Source: Bacteroides sp. (GTDB lineage: Bacteria > Bacteroidota > Bacteroidia > Bacteroidales > Bacteroidaceae). Taken from it: DNA of 7,401 bases. Positions 1 to 6,285 of the stretch are shown here, one piece after another. The stretch spans positions 1 through 7,401 of the forward strand of contig DYCT01000094.1 of assembly GCA_019417975.1 (NCBI GenBank). The letters run 5' to 3'. The notes under the pieces are model-generated. The model had not been told where the DNA came from. It worked only from the letters and a program-made list of their open reading frames with translations, and ran no database searches. Within the stretch, counting starts at the first letter, position 1, and every line of letters starts with the position of its first letter. The position numbers and the translations under genes were made by a program.

Positions 1-72
1 GTCCTGTGCCATTAAGGGGAATAATCCTATCGCAAACAATAAAATGCCTGCACAACCATAACGTTTAACCAT
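1..72 (-). CDS. N-terminal signal peptide of an exported protein (partial)
   Basis: This leftward reading frame starts at ATG (bases 72-70) and is still open at the window edge, so only 24 codons are visible. They read as a Sec signal peptide: a basic start (MVKRYG), a hydrophobic core (ILLFAIGLFPL) and a small-residue cleavage region ending in MAQD, where cleavage after Ala is typical of Bacteroidota exported proteins. The Cys at residue 7 comes before the hydrophobic core, so it is not a lipobox and the protein is probably not a lipoprotein. An in-frame stop lies about 11 codons upstream of the ATG, and no other ATG lies between, which supports this start. A promoter of the Bacteroidota form lies about 90 bases upstream. 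The mature protein is outside the window, so its function cannot be named; outer-membrane receptors, glycosidases and periplasmic enzymes all begin this way. Confidence 0.6.
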   Translation of the reverse strand, partial: MVKRYGCAGILLFAIGLFPLMAQD

Positions 73-158
73 ACAACCTAAATTTAATTTTTTATTTTTA
101 TACTAACAACCTCTATATTCCACCGAAATAAAAAGTCCGGCTATCTTTTAATATTCTT

Positions 159-191
159 CAAAGATAAAGCCATCTTCCCGTTTCGTACAAA
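159..191 (-). promoter_or_regulatory. Bacteroidota-type promoter for the leftward exported-protein gene
   Basis: On the minus strand, TTTG (191-188) is followed after 21 bases by TATCTTTG (166-159). This matches the Bacteroidota primary sigma consensus of TTTG near -33 and TAnnTTTG near -7, with acceptable spacing. Transcription would start near base 150 and leave a leader of roughly 75-80 bases before the ATG at 72. The match is by eye; there is no transcript evidence. Confidence 0.5.
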
Positions 192-413
192 TTTTCATCC
201 TACTTTTTAAGGGTAATATCCACATTTTCAGTTTTAGAGTATATAATGTATAATGTGCTCATGATTTTATACTAAGAGAAAGAAATTCTGTTCATGATTC
301 CTGTAACAAGAGTAACAAATGTAAATCTACCTCATTATCAACACGCTAATTATTTCTGTGTAAGTTCTGAGATCAACACTGAATTTATTATGTAAATTTA
401 CTAAAATGTTTGC
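192..413. other. AT-rich intergenic region between divergent genes
   Basis: I see no convincing gene here. The stretch separates the leftward exported-protein gene from the rightward AbiEii remnant. It contains a tandem TATAATG pair (242-255), a repeated TCATGATT (at 259 and 292) and a perfect 10-base palindrome GTAAATTTAC (392-401) twelve bases before the remnant's start codon. The palindrome could be an old operator, but palindromes of this size are common by chance in AT-rich DNA. I found no intact antitoxin partner for the toxin remnant. Confidence 0.4.
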
Positions 414-617
414 ATGAAAGGTTTAGCTCCACACACGCTGCAAGTTTTTGAAGCCGTTTCTAAGTTGGACTGCATCAAATCCTATCTCTTGGTAGGTGGC
501 ACTGCCTTGTCATTGCAAATGGGAACTCGGCAAAGTGAAGACTTGGACTTTATGAAATGGCGTACCTCTAAAACAGAGAAAATGGAAGTGGCATGGTATC
601 AGATAGAGAAACAATAG
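414..617 (+). pseudogene. Truncated AbiEii/AbiGii-type nucleotidyltransferase toxin
   Basis: The 67 codons look like the beginning of a nucleotidyltransferase of the AbiEii/AbiGii toxin family. Residues 1-50 carry the family's opening helix (KGLAPHTLQVFE), the GG-containing motif LLVGGTALSLQ (about residues 25-35), and QSEDLDF (about 40-46), which supplies the metal-binding acidic residues of the polymerase-beta-like fold. Intact members are usually around 200-300 residues, so most of the protein, including the region after the active site, is missing. After TAG at 615-617 I see no continuation in any forward frame before the terminator at 691. It is therefore probably a 3'-deleted remnant rather than a simple frameshift. 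Full-length relatives transfer nucleotides and act in abortive infection or toxin-antitoxin pairs. This fragment is unlikely to be active, and no antitoxin gene is visible upstream. Confidence 0.7.
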
Positions 618-690
618 TGAAACAACAGCTATATATTAGGAGTAAATCAACCAAGAGCAACAGATTTATATCTGGAGGGTCTGCAAACAA

Positions 691-723
691 AAAAGGCTGT
701 ATTCCGTTAGGAATCAGCCTTTT
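691..723 (-). terminator. Hairpin terminator downstream of the tRNA fragment (possibly bidirectional)
   Basis: A 14-bp stem pairs AAAAGGCTG + ATTCC (691-705, with T700 bulged) with GGAAT + CAGCCTTTT (710-723) around a four-base loop (706-709). On the minus strand the stem is followed by a T-rich run (complement of 685-694), the form of an intrinsic terminator directly downstream of the tRNA end. On the plus strand it also ends in TTTT, so it could stop transcription from the AbiEii remnant as well. Confidence 0.75.
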
Positions 724-729
724 AGTTTG

Positions 730-771
730 TGGACCAGCCTGGGCTTGAACCAGGGACCTCCAGATTATGAG
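730..771 (-). other. 3' fragment of a tRNA gene (CAT anticodon); probable attachment site
   Basis: Read on the minus strand from 771, this holds the anticodon loop CTCATAA (771-765, anticodon CAT), the 3' anticodon stem TCTGG, a five-base variable region and a perfect T-arm (CCTGG, loop TTCAAGC, CCAGG). The 3' acceptor strand CTGGTCC (737-731) and discriminator A (730) follow. CCA is not encoded. The 5' half is absent: right of 771 the DNA cannot form the CCAGA strand of the anticodon stem, nor a D-arm. A tRNA cut at the anticodon loop and still followed by its own terminator is what remains when a tyrosine-recombinase element integrates and supplies a new 3' end. The anticodon fits elongator tRNA-Met best, although tRNA-Ile2 and initiator tRNA share CAT. 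An intact copy is predicted at the far right end of the island, on the same strand. Confidence 0.75.
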
Positions 772-1038
772 AACGATAAAATGATATTCTGCGATAGTTA
801 ACGATTTTAATCTTTATTGAATATCAGATAGTTATGTAGATTGTCACTCTCGGTGAAACTCACTAAATCCCCCTAACTGAAATAGTTTGTTTACGCATTG
901 TTTACGCAAAAACGAGGGGAAATATAGAGAAGTATATATTGTTATTACCTCATTTGAATGGGCGATATAGAATCCCATGCTTTCCACATATTCTGCTATA
1001 AACAAAGAGCATGATTGACGTTATCGCCAATTATTTAT
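772..1038. other. Non-coding island-end region with small repeats
   Basis: No gene is visible in these 267 bases. The stretch lies directly next to the tRNA scar and is rich in short repeats: TGATATTC (782-789) inverted as GAATATCA (819-826), GATAGTTA at 793-800 and again at 827-834, and a tandem 11-bp repeat at 887-908. This resembles the arm region where an integrase and excisionase bind, though that role is inferred from position only. I saw no promoter matching the Bacteroidota consensus convincingly. Confidence 0.4.
887..908 (+). repeat. Tandem direct repeat, 2 x 11 bp (TTGTTTACGCA)
   Basis: TTGTTTACGCA occurs twice with no spacer (887-897 and 898-908), followed by AAAAACGAGG. The period of 11 bases is about one helical turn, so two protein subunits could bind on the same face of the DNA. 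About 115 bases from the tRNA scar, it is a plausible integrase arm-type or excisionase site. An operator for the downstream regulator, about 210 bases away, is less likely. Confidence 0.55.
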
Positions 1039-1057
1039 AAAAAAGATGCTCTTTTTT
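1039..1057 (+). promoter_or_regulatory. Leader hairpin upstream of the defence operon
   Basis: AAAAAAGA (1039-1046) pairs perfectly with TCTTTTTT (1050-1057) around a three-base loop. The stem is weak (mostly A-T) but ends in a T-run, like a small terminator or attenuator, and lies about 60 bases before the first gene of the operon. The right arm can instead pair with AAAGAGCAT at 1004-1012. Whether this DNA is transcribed is unknown. Confidence 0.35.
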
Positions 1058-1106
1058 GATATGTCTCTTCGTGATTCTCAAGGCTTATTTGTACTTTTAC
1101 ATCGAA

Positions 1107-1110
1107 AAGG
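1107..1110 (+). promoter_or_regulatory. Ribosome binding site deciding the HTH start
   Basis: AAGG ends directly against the ATG at 1111, leaving no room for the ribosome to use that codon, but sits nine bases before the ATG at 1120. This favours 1120 as the true start. Most Bacteroidota genes lack clear sites of this kind, so the inference is moderate. Confidence 0.4.
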
Positions 1111-1119
1111 ATGTCTTTT

Positions 1120-1362
1120 ATGGAAAAAGAAAGGATTAACAGGCTGAAGATTGTGCTTGCCGAAGAGCAAAAAAGCAGTAAGTGGCTGGCAGAGCAATTA
1201 GGAAAAGACAGGGCTACTGTCTCCAAATGGGTGACGAATACCATGCAGCCTGACGCAAGAAACCTCCTGCGTATAGCAGAGGCTTTGAACATTGATGCAG
1301 GTAGGCTGCTCAACCAAAAACATTTGAACAATGAAAGAAATAGATATTATCCAACAGATTAA
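1120..1362 (+). CDS. XRE-type helix-turn-helix transcriptional regulator
   Basis: This small DNA-binding protein has 80 residues from the start chosen here. It carries one helix-turn-helix domain: the second helix is SKWLAEQLG (residues 20-28), a short turn KDR follows, and the recognition helix is ATVSKWVTN (32-40). The sequence RNLLRIAEALNIDAGRLL (about 47-64) has the usual last helices of the Cro/CI-like fold. An in-frame ATG three codons upstream (1111) is possible, but the AAGG at 1107-1110 suits 1120 better and the family usually opens close to KERINRLK. There is no effector-binding domain, so it probably acts as a simple dimeric repressor. It is the first gene of the cluster and its last 32 bases overlap the ATPase gene in another frame. 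The natural role is to repress or time expression of the downstream system; that is inferred from position. Its operator is not identified. Confidence 0.85.
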   Translation: MEKERINRLKIVLAEEQKSSKWLAEQLGKDRATVSKWVTNTMQPDARNLLRIAEALNIDAGRLLNQKHLNNERNRYYPTD

Positions 1363-2977
1363 ACTTGGCGAGGTCAGTAAGGTGCAGTTCAAAGAGCGGA
1401 TTCTTGACAACTATGATATTGGTTGCGAATTGGTGGCGTTCAGCAATGCACGTGGTGGTACACTGGTTGTTGGCGTGAAGGACAAAACTGGTAGTGTCAA
1501 TCCTTTGTCGTATCAAGAAGTACAGGAAACCACTAATATACTTGGAAATATCGCATCAGAGAATGTTGTTCCTGCCATCCTTGTTGATGTAGAAACTATT
1601 TCTGTGGATGGCGGAAGCCTTGTTGTGGCTCATATTAAAGAAGGGGTGAATAAGCCTTACCATGACAATCGGGGGATTGTGTGGGTGAAGAACGGTGCCG
1701 ACAAGCGCAAGGTGTTCGATAATGCCGAGCTTGCCGAGATGATGACCGACTGCGGCAGTTTCTCGCCTGATGAAGCAGGTGTTCGGGATGCTACGATTAA
1801 GGACTTGGACGAGAATACCATCAAAACCTTTTTAAGCAACAAGTTTGAAAAAGTATTGGTGAGAAAAGGTTTGGTGGGTGATGCATTCCGTGAAATCTCT
1901 TTAGATACAGTCTGTTCTGCTATCGCCAGTGGGCACGATGGGGAGAAGTTGCTGCGTAACCTACGTTTCATCCGACCCGATGGAAAAATCACAGTGGCCG
2001 CAATGTTATTGTTTGGGAAGTACACTCAGCGTTGGCTTCCAGTAATGACGGCAAAGTGTATCTGTTTTGTGGGTAATAGTCTTGGCGGTACACAATTTCG
2101 TGATAAAGTGAATGATGCCGACATTGAAGGCAATCTGTTTCATCAGTTCGAGACTATTATGGATTTCTTCACCCGGAACTTGCGTCATATACAAGTTGGG
2201 GATGAATTCAATTCGAAGGGAGTGTTGGAGATACCCTACACCAGTCTTGTTGAGTTCACCGTAAATGCTTTGGTACATCGCTCGCTGAATGCGAAAGCCC
2301 CTATCCGCATCTTCATCTTTGATGATAGAGTGGAGATACACAGCCCGGGAACTCTCCCTAATGGGCTTTCCGTAGATGATATTGTTGTGGGAACTTCTAT
2401 GCCACGCAATATGTTCCTTTTTACAAATGCCATTCACTTGCTTCCCTACACAGGAGCGGGTAGTGGTATGCTTCGTGCCTTGTCTGAGGATGTGAATGTC
2501 TCGTTCACCAATAATGACAGGACAAATGAGTTCGTGATTACTATAAATAGGCCAGTAGGTAACCAAGTTAACGAGAAAAGTAACCAAGCCAGCAATAAAA
2601 GTAACCAAGTTAATGGCAACTTAGACACTAAACTTGGAGACTCTGACACCAACTTAGATACTAACTCTGACACTTTTAATGCAGACTCTGATACTAAACT
2701 TAGACACTCTGACACTAGCTTAGATACCAACTCTGACACTTTTAATGTAGACTCTGACACTAAGCGTCCTAAAATAACAAATAAACAAAGGGATATAGTA
2801 AACTTCTGTAGTGTGCCACGTAGCAGCAAGGAAATTCTTGAAAGGGCAGGTGTGACATACCATAGCAAGAATATCCAAACATATATCATGGCTCTTGTCG
2901 AGGCTGGTTATCTTGAGATGACCAATCCCGAGCATCCCAATGCAAGCAATCAAAAATATAGGAGAAGTAAAAAATGA
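1331..2977 (+). CDS. AlbA_2/Schlafen-type DNA-binding protein with GHKL ATPase domain and C-terminal winged helix
   Basis: A 548-residue protein in four parts. Residues about 12-130 fit the AlbA_2 (Schlafen-like) domain: VQFKER (18-23), then AFSNARGGTLVVGV (36-49) and VWVKNGADKRK (117-127). Residues about 270-400 look like the HATPase_c_4 (GHKL) fold: N-box EFTVNALVHRS (E308, N312, H316), SPG at 338-340, and the glycine-rich G-S-G-M-x-R at 377-382. Residues 410-478 are a polar linker of two tandem repeat families. Residues about 482-546 resemble a winged helix (SKEILERAGVTYHSKNIQTY). Family members are annotated as ATP-binding or putative regulators. AlbA_2 domains are associated with nucleic-acid binding, and Schlafen relatives cleave RNA, but I cannot claim nuclease activity. 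The gene starts inside the HTH gene (32-bp overlap) and its stop overlaps the helicase start (ATGA), implying coupled translation. It would fill the ATPase slot of an Hma-like set; sensor or regulator is the likely role. Confidence 0.85.
   Translation: MKEIDIIQQIKLGEVSKVQFKERILDNYDIGCELVAFSNARGGTLVVGVKDKTGSVNPLSYQEVQETTNILGNIASENVVPAILVDVETISVDGGSLVVAHIKEGVNKPYHDNRGIVWVKNGADKRKVFDNAELAEMMTDCGSFSPDEAGVRDATIKDLDENTIKTFLSNKFEKVLVRKGLVGDAFREISLDTVCSAIASGHDGEKLLRNLRFIRPDGKITVAAMLLFGKYTQRWLPVMTAKCICFVGNSLGGTQFRDKVNDADIEGNLFHQFETIMDFFTRNLRHIQVGDEFNSKGVLEIPYTSLVEFTVNALVHRSLNAKAPIRIFIFDDRVEIHSPGTLPNGLSVDDIVVGTSMPRNMFLFTNAIHLLPYTGAGSGMLRALSEDVNVSFTNNDRTNEFVITINRPVGNQVNEKSNQASNKSNQVNGNLDTKLGDSDTNLDTNSDTFNADSDTKLRHSDTSLDTNSDTFNVDSDTKRPKITNKQRDIVNFCSVPRSSKEILERAGVTYHSKNIQTYIMALVEAGYLEMTNPEHPNASNQKYRRSKK
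2558..2620 (+). repeat. In-frame tandem repeat, 3 x 21 bp, in the ATPase linker
   Basis: Three consecutive 21-base units (2558-2578, 2579-2599, 2600-2620) encode GNQVNEK, SNQASNK and SNQVNGN. Each unit shares the core GTAACCAAG or a one-base variant. They form the first half of a disordered, Asn-rich linker between the ATPase and winged-helix domains. Unit gain or loss would keep the frame. Confidence 0.75.
2624..2764 (+). repeat. In-frame tandem repeat, 2 x 66 bp plus a 9-bp start of a third unit
   Basis: Units at 2624-2689 and 2690-2755 each encode 22 residues of the form DTKLxxSDTxLDTNSDTFNxDS. The third begins with DTK (2756-2764). The two units differ at only about eight of 66 bases. 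A smaller SDT/LDT motif recurs inside each unit, so the array probably grew in two stages. The residues are acidic and polar, with no aromatic residue beyond one Phe per unit, consistent with a flexible linker. Confidence 0.8.
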
Positions 2978-5900
2978 ACTCACATATATTCACTAACAAG
3001 AACGGCAACACACTGATGTGCGAATTTGAAGGAGTCCTCAGTAACAATCCTTCAATAAAGAATCTTGATGCGGTGGTAGGATTCCTCCGTGCATCAGGCT
3101 ATTTCTCTTTGCGGCCTTTTTTAGACAATATCAACAAGGCTCGTGTGTTAATTGGTATAAACGTAGATAAGTACATAGCAGAAGCTGCTCGTCAAGGGAG
3201 AATATTCTTTGGGGCAGAAGAAGAGGTTAAAGCCGACTGCTTGCAGCAAATACGTAGAGACATCGAACAATCCGGATACAAAAGGGAAATAGAAGACGGT
3301 ATCTTTCAGATGGTAACGGACTTGGTAGACGGGAAACTGGAACTGCGTGCGCATCCATCAAAGAAGATTCATGCCAAGATATACGTATTATATCCTGATG
3401 ATTTCAATCAGTACACACAAGGAATTGCCATAACTGGCTCCAGTAATCTATCCGGTAACGGACTGGGCATCACAGAGGATAAACAATACGAATTCAATGT
3501 AAAAATGTCACAGTATGAAGATGTAAAGTTTGCGAAAGATGAATTTGAAGAGCTTTGGAAAGAAGCTGAAGGATGCGAGATAACTGCTGAAGATCTCAAA
3601 ATCAATATAGAGCGTACTTATCTCAAAGGTGATATATCTCCTTATGACTTATACATAAAGATGCTCATTGAGTATTTTTCTGACCGTGTGATGGATGCGG
3701 ACGATGAGAATCCACTTAATGTTCCAGAGAACTACACTAAATACGATTATCAAATGGATGCCGTAGTGGAGGGGTATCAGAAGCTTCTGCGCTATGATGG
3801 TTTCTTTCTTGCCGATGTTGTGGGCTTGGGTAAAACTGTTATCGCTACAATGATTGCCAAGAAGTTTTTGCAGGAGAATGGGCGCGACAACACCAAAATA
3901 CTTGTGGTATATCCCCCGGCTGTGGAGCAGAACTGGAAAACCACTTTCAAAGATTTTGGCATTGACAAATATACCAAATTTATTACAAATGGCAGTTTGA
4001 ACAAGGTTCTTGATGAGGATAACTATGACTATTGGAACGCTGACGAATACGATCTTGTCCTTGTGGACGAAGCGCACAAGTTCCGCTCTCACACTACAAA
4101 CGCTTTCGAGCAGTTACAGGAAATCTGCAAGATGCCACGCATCAACCAAGGGCATATCAAGGGCTACAAAAAAAAGGTGATGCTCATTTCGGCAACCCCA
4201 ATGAATAACTCACCAGCCGATATTTATAATGAAATCCTCCTTTTTCAAGACCCACGCCATTGTACCATAGATGGAGTAGCTAATCTTACGGCCTTTTTCA
4301 GTCCGCTCATCAAGGAGTTTAAGCGATTTCGTAATGAGCCTGAGTTTGATTTGACCAAATTCAAAAAACTGGCTGAGCAAGTGCGCGACCGCATCATAAA
4401 GCCTCTATCAGTTCGTCGTACACGTACCGACATCGAAAATGTACCACGCTACAACAAAGATGTGAATGGTTTTCCCAAAGTGGAACGCCCAATAGAAAGT
4501 CGCTATGAACTGAATGAGCATTTGGCAGACTTGTTTGAGAAAGCTATGCTCACGCTTACTAAAGACCTGAGTTATGCATGTTATCAAGCTATTGCTTATC
4601 TGAAACCTGAAGCCGCAAATGGCTTATATGACAATGCAGAAACCATTAGCCGCTCCTTGGCCGGAATCCGCAAGAATGGACTAGTGAAACGTCTAGAAAG
4701 CAGTTTCCATGCGTTCCAAGTTTCCATTGAGAACTTCAAGATTGCAAATCAGAATATGATTGACATGTTCAATAACGATAAGGTGTTCATTGCTCCAGAT
4801 CTTGATATTAACAATTTGTTGGCAGCAGGATGGAGCGAGGAAGAAATAGAAGAGAAACTGAATGCCAAGGCACAGGACAACCCGAAGAATGCAAAGTTTA
4901 CAGCAAATGATTTCCGTCCGGAGTTTATTGAGATGCTTCGAGCTGACCAAAAGATTCTTGAACAAATGTATATTGACTGGTCGGTTGTGACAGATGCGGA
5001 TGATTCCAAATTTGCCAAATTTAATGAACTGCTGAAACACGAGTTATTCAGGGTAGAACGTAATCCAGAACAAAAACTTGTTGTGTTCTCAGAATCTATA
5101 AATACAGTAGAGTATCTTGCAAAACGTATAAACCGCAAAGACGTATTGGTTATCTCTGCTAAAAATCGTAGTAATCTCTTCAAAACCATTCGAGAGAACT
5201 TTGATGCCAACTTCAAGAACAAGCTCAACGACTACAATATCATACTTACCACAGACGTACTGGCAGAAGGCATCAACTTACACCGATCAAATGTAATCGT
5301 CAACTATGATACACCATGGAACTCTACACGGTTGATGCAGCGTATTGGACGTGTAAACCGTATTGGATCTGTATCGAAACACATTTATAACTATGTCTTC
5401 TATCCATCACGTCAGGGCAACAGAGAAATCAATCTTAATCAGATTGCCCTGAGCAAAATCCAGACATTTCACTCTACATTTGGAGAAGACAATCAGATTT
5501 ATTCGCAGAACGAAGTGATAGACCGTAACCTGAGCAAGCTCTTTGACGAGGCGATGAAAGAGCAAAAGAAAGACCTTAACCAAGAGTTGCCTTATTATGA
5601 AGAGCTACGCACATTGTATAAGACCAATCGCCGTGAGTATAACCGAATAGCAAAGCTGTCACTTCGTAGCCGTACTGGTCGTGCGTCGCGGGCTGTTGAT
5701 GGTGTTACGCTGTCTGGTGATACTCTCGTTTTTTTGAAAACCAACTTCCGTAAGGTGTTCTTCCTCGTATCAGAGAATGTGAAAGAACTTTCTGTGCTTG
5801 ACGCATTGAAATACTTCAAGGCTACGCCTGAAGAGCTGGCTGTGGAACGCATAGAGCAACACCACAACCATGTTGAAAAAGCATTGCGCAAGTTCCACAC

Positions 5901-6282
5901 TATACAAGAGGAAGAAATCAAAAATCAAGAATTTGGTCAAGATGATCCTTCAAGTCGTGGCGCACAGGTTAGTACCGCACTTAACCTGCTCTCTAATTTC
6001 ATGCGTGAGATTGATGACAGCGAACTGTATCTGAAAGTCGCTCAACTGAAAACACTTGCAGAACGCGGAGTTATCACTTACATCTCCAAGCGTTTACAAC
6101 GAATTCAGAAAGACCTACGCCGTGTTAGTGGCAAAGCACGCATGACACACGATGAGGCCTTGAACGAGATTATACAGATGGCAAATAAATATGCCCCATA
6201 CTACATGGCAGAGGCAGAAATGCTGAAACAAATAGAATCGGAAGCCGAAATCATATTATCTGAATCATTTAAAGAAGCATAA
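2974..6282 (+). CDS. SNF2-type DEAH helicase with N-terminal phospholipase-D nuclease-like domain
   Basis: An 1102-residue protein with two recognisable modules. Residues about 1-200 form a single PLD-like domain: HAK (H133, K135), then GSSN (155-158) and E173, the expected catalytic set. The Asp of the full HxKx4D motif is replaced by Tyr140, as happens in some PLD-family nucleases. Residues about 250-830 are a superfamily 2 helicase of SNF2/RapA type: Q-like motif YDYQ (257-260), Walker A GLGKT (284-288), DEAH (365-368), SAT (406-408), motif V region TTDVLAEGINL (759-769) and motif VI QRIGRVNR (789-796). A long helical insert (about 430-690) separates the two RecA lobes, and 830-1102 is a charged helical tail. 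Such proteins translocate on double-stranded DNA using ATP; the PLD domain may cut DNA, probably as a dimer because only one motif is present. The start overlaps the preceding stop by 4 bp, and the methylase gene begins 3 bp after the stop. It is the likely effector, and the HmaB-like member if this is an Hma system. Confidence 0.9.
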   Translation: MNSHIFTNKNGNTLMCEFEGVLSNNPSIKNLDAVVGFLRASGYFSLRPFLDNINKARVLIGINVDKYIAEAARQGRIFFGAEEEVKADCLQQIRRDIEQSGYKREIEDGIFQMVTDLVDGKLELRAHPSKKIHAKIYVLYPDDFNQYTQGIAITGSSNLSGNGLGITEDKQYEFNVKMSQYEDVKFAKDEFEELWKEAEGCEITAEDLKINIERTYLKGDISPYDLYIKMLIEYFSDRVMDADDENPLNVPENYTKYDYQMDAVVEGYQKLLRYDGFFLADVVGLGKTVIATMIAKKFLQENGRDNTKILVVYPPAVEQNWKTTFKDFGIDKYTKFITNGSLNKVLDEDNYDYWNADEYDLVLVDEAHKFRSHTTNAFEQLQEICKMPRINQGHIKGYKKKVMLISATPMNNSPADIYNEILLFQDPRHCTIDGVANLTAFFSPLIKEFKRFRNEPEFDLTKFKKLAEQVRDRIIKPLSVRRTRTDIENVPRYNKDVNGFPKVERPIESRYELNEHLADLFEKAMLTLTKDLSYACYQAIAYLKPEAANGLYDNAETISRSLAGIRKNGLVKRLESSFHAFQVSIENFKIANQNMIDMFNNDKVFIAPDLDINNLLAAGWSEEEIEEKLNAKAQDNPKNAKFTANDFRPEFIEMLRADQKILEQMYIDWSVVTDADDSKFAKFNELLKHELFRVERNPEQKLVVFSESINTVEYLAKRINRKDVLVISAKNRSNLFKTIRENFDANFKNKLNDYNIILTTDVLAEGINLHRSNVIVNYDTPWNSTRLMQRIGRVNRIGSVSKHIYNYVFYPSRQGNREINLNQIALSKIQTFHSTFGEDNQIYSQNEVIDRNLSKLFDEAMKEQKKDLNQELPYYEELRTLYKTNRREYNRIAKLSLRSRTGRASRAVDGVTLSGDTLVFLKTNFRKVFFLVSENVKELSVLDALKYFKATPEELAVERIEQHHNHVEKALRKFHTIQEEEIKNQEFGQDDPSSRGAQVSTALNLLSNFMREIDDSELYLKVAQLKTLAERGVITYISKRLQRIQKDLRRVSGKARMTHDEALNEIIQMANKYAPYYMAEAEMLKQIESEAEIILSESFKEA

Positions 6283-6285
6283 ATT

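Noticed and set aside
294..395. A 33-codon plus-strand reading frame upstream of the AbiEii remnant, considered as a lost antitoxin end
   Set aside because: It has no ribosome site and no recognisable motif, and it is short enough to arise by chance in AT-rich DNA.
730..771. A complete tRNA gene
   Set aside because: The 5' acceptor strand, the D-arm and the 5' anticodon stem are missing; bases right of 771 do not pair with the 3' parts.
887..908. CRISPR-like array
   Set aside because: There are only two 11-bp units with no spacer, far too short for CRISPR repeats.
1084..1099. Possible -7 promoter elements (a TTTG at 1088 and TACTTTTA at 1092) for the operon
   Set aside because: Neither matches TAnnTTTG fully, and the nearest upstream TTTG (1055-1058) is at a poor distance (25 and 33 bases), so no promoter is called.
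2006..2608. A 200-codon minus-strand reading frame
   Set aside because: It lies entirely within the ATPase gene, whose domains are clear on the plus strand; its translation resembles no family and has gene-shadow composition.
2446..2889. A 147-codon minus-strand reading frame with repeated LVSE/LVSK units
   Set aside because: It is the antisense shadow of the 66-bp repeat array in the ATPase gene; tandem repeats keep the opposite strand open too. There is no start context or independent gene-like feature.
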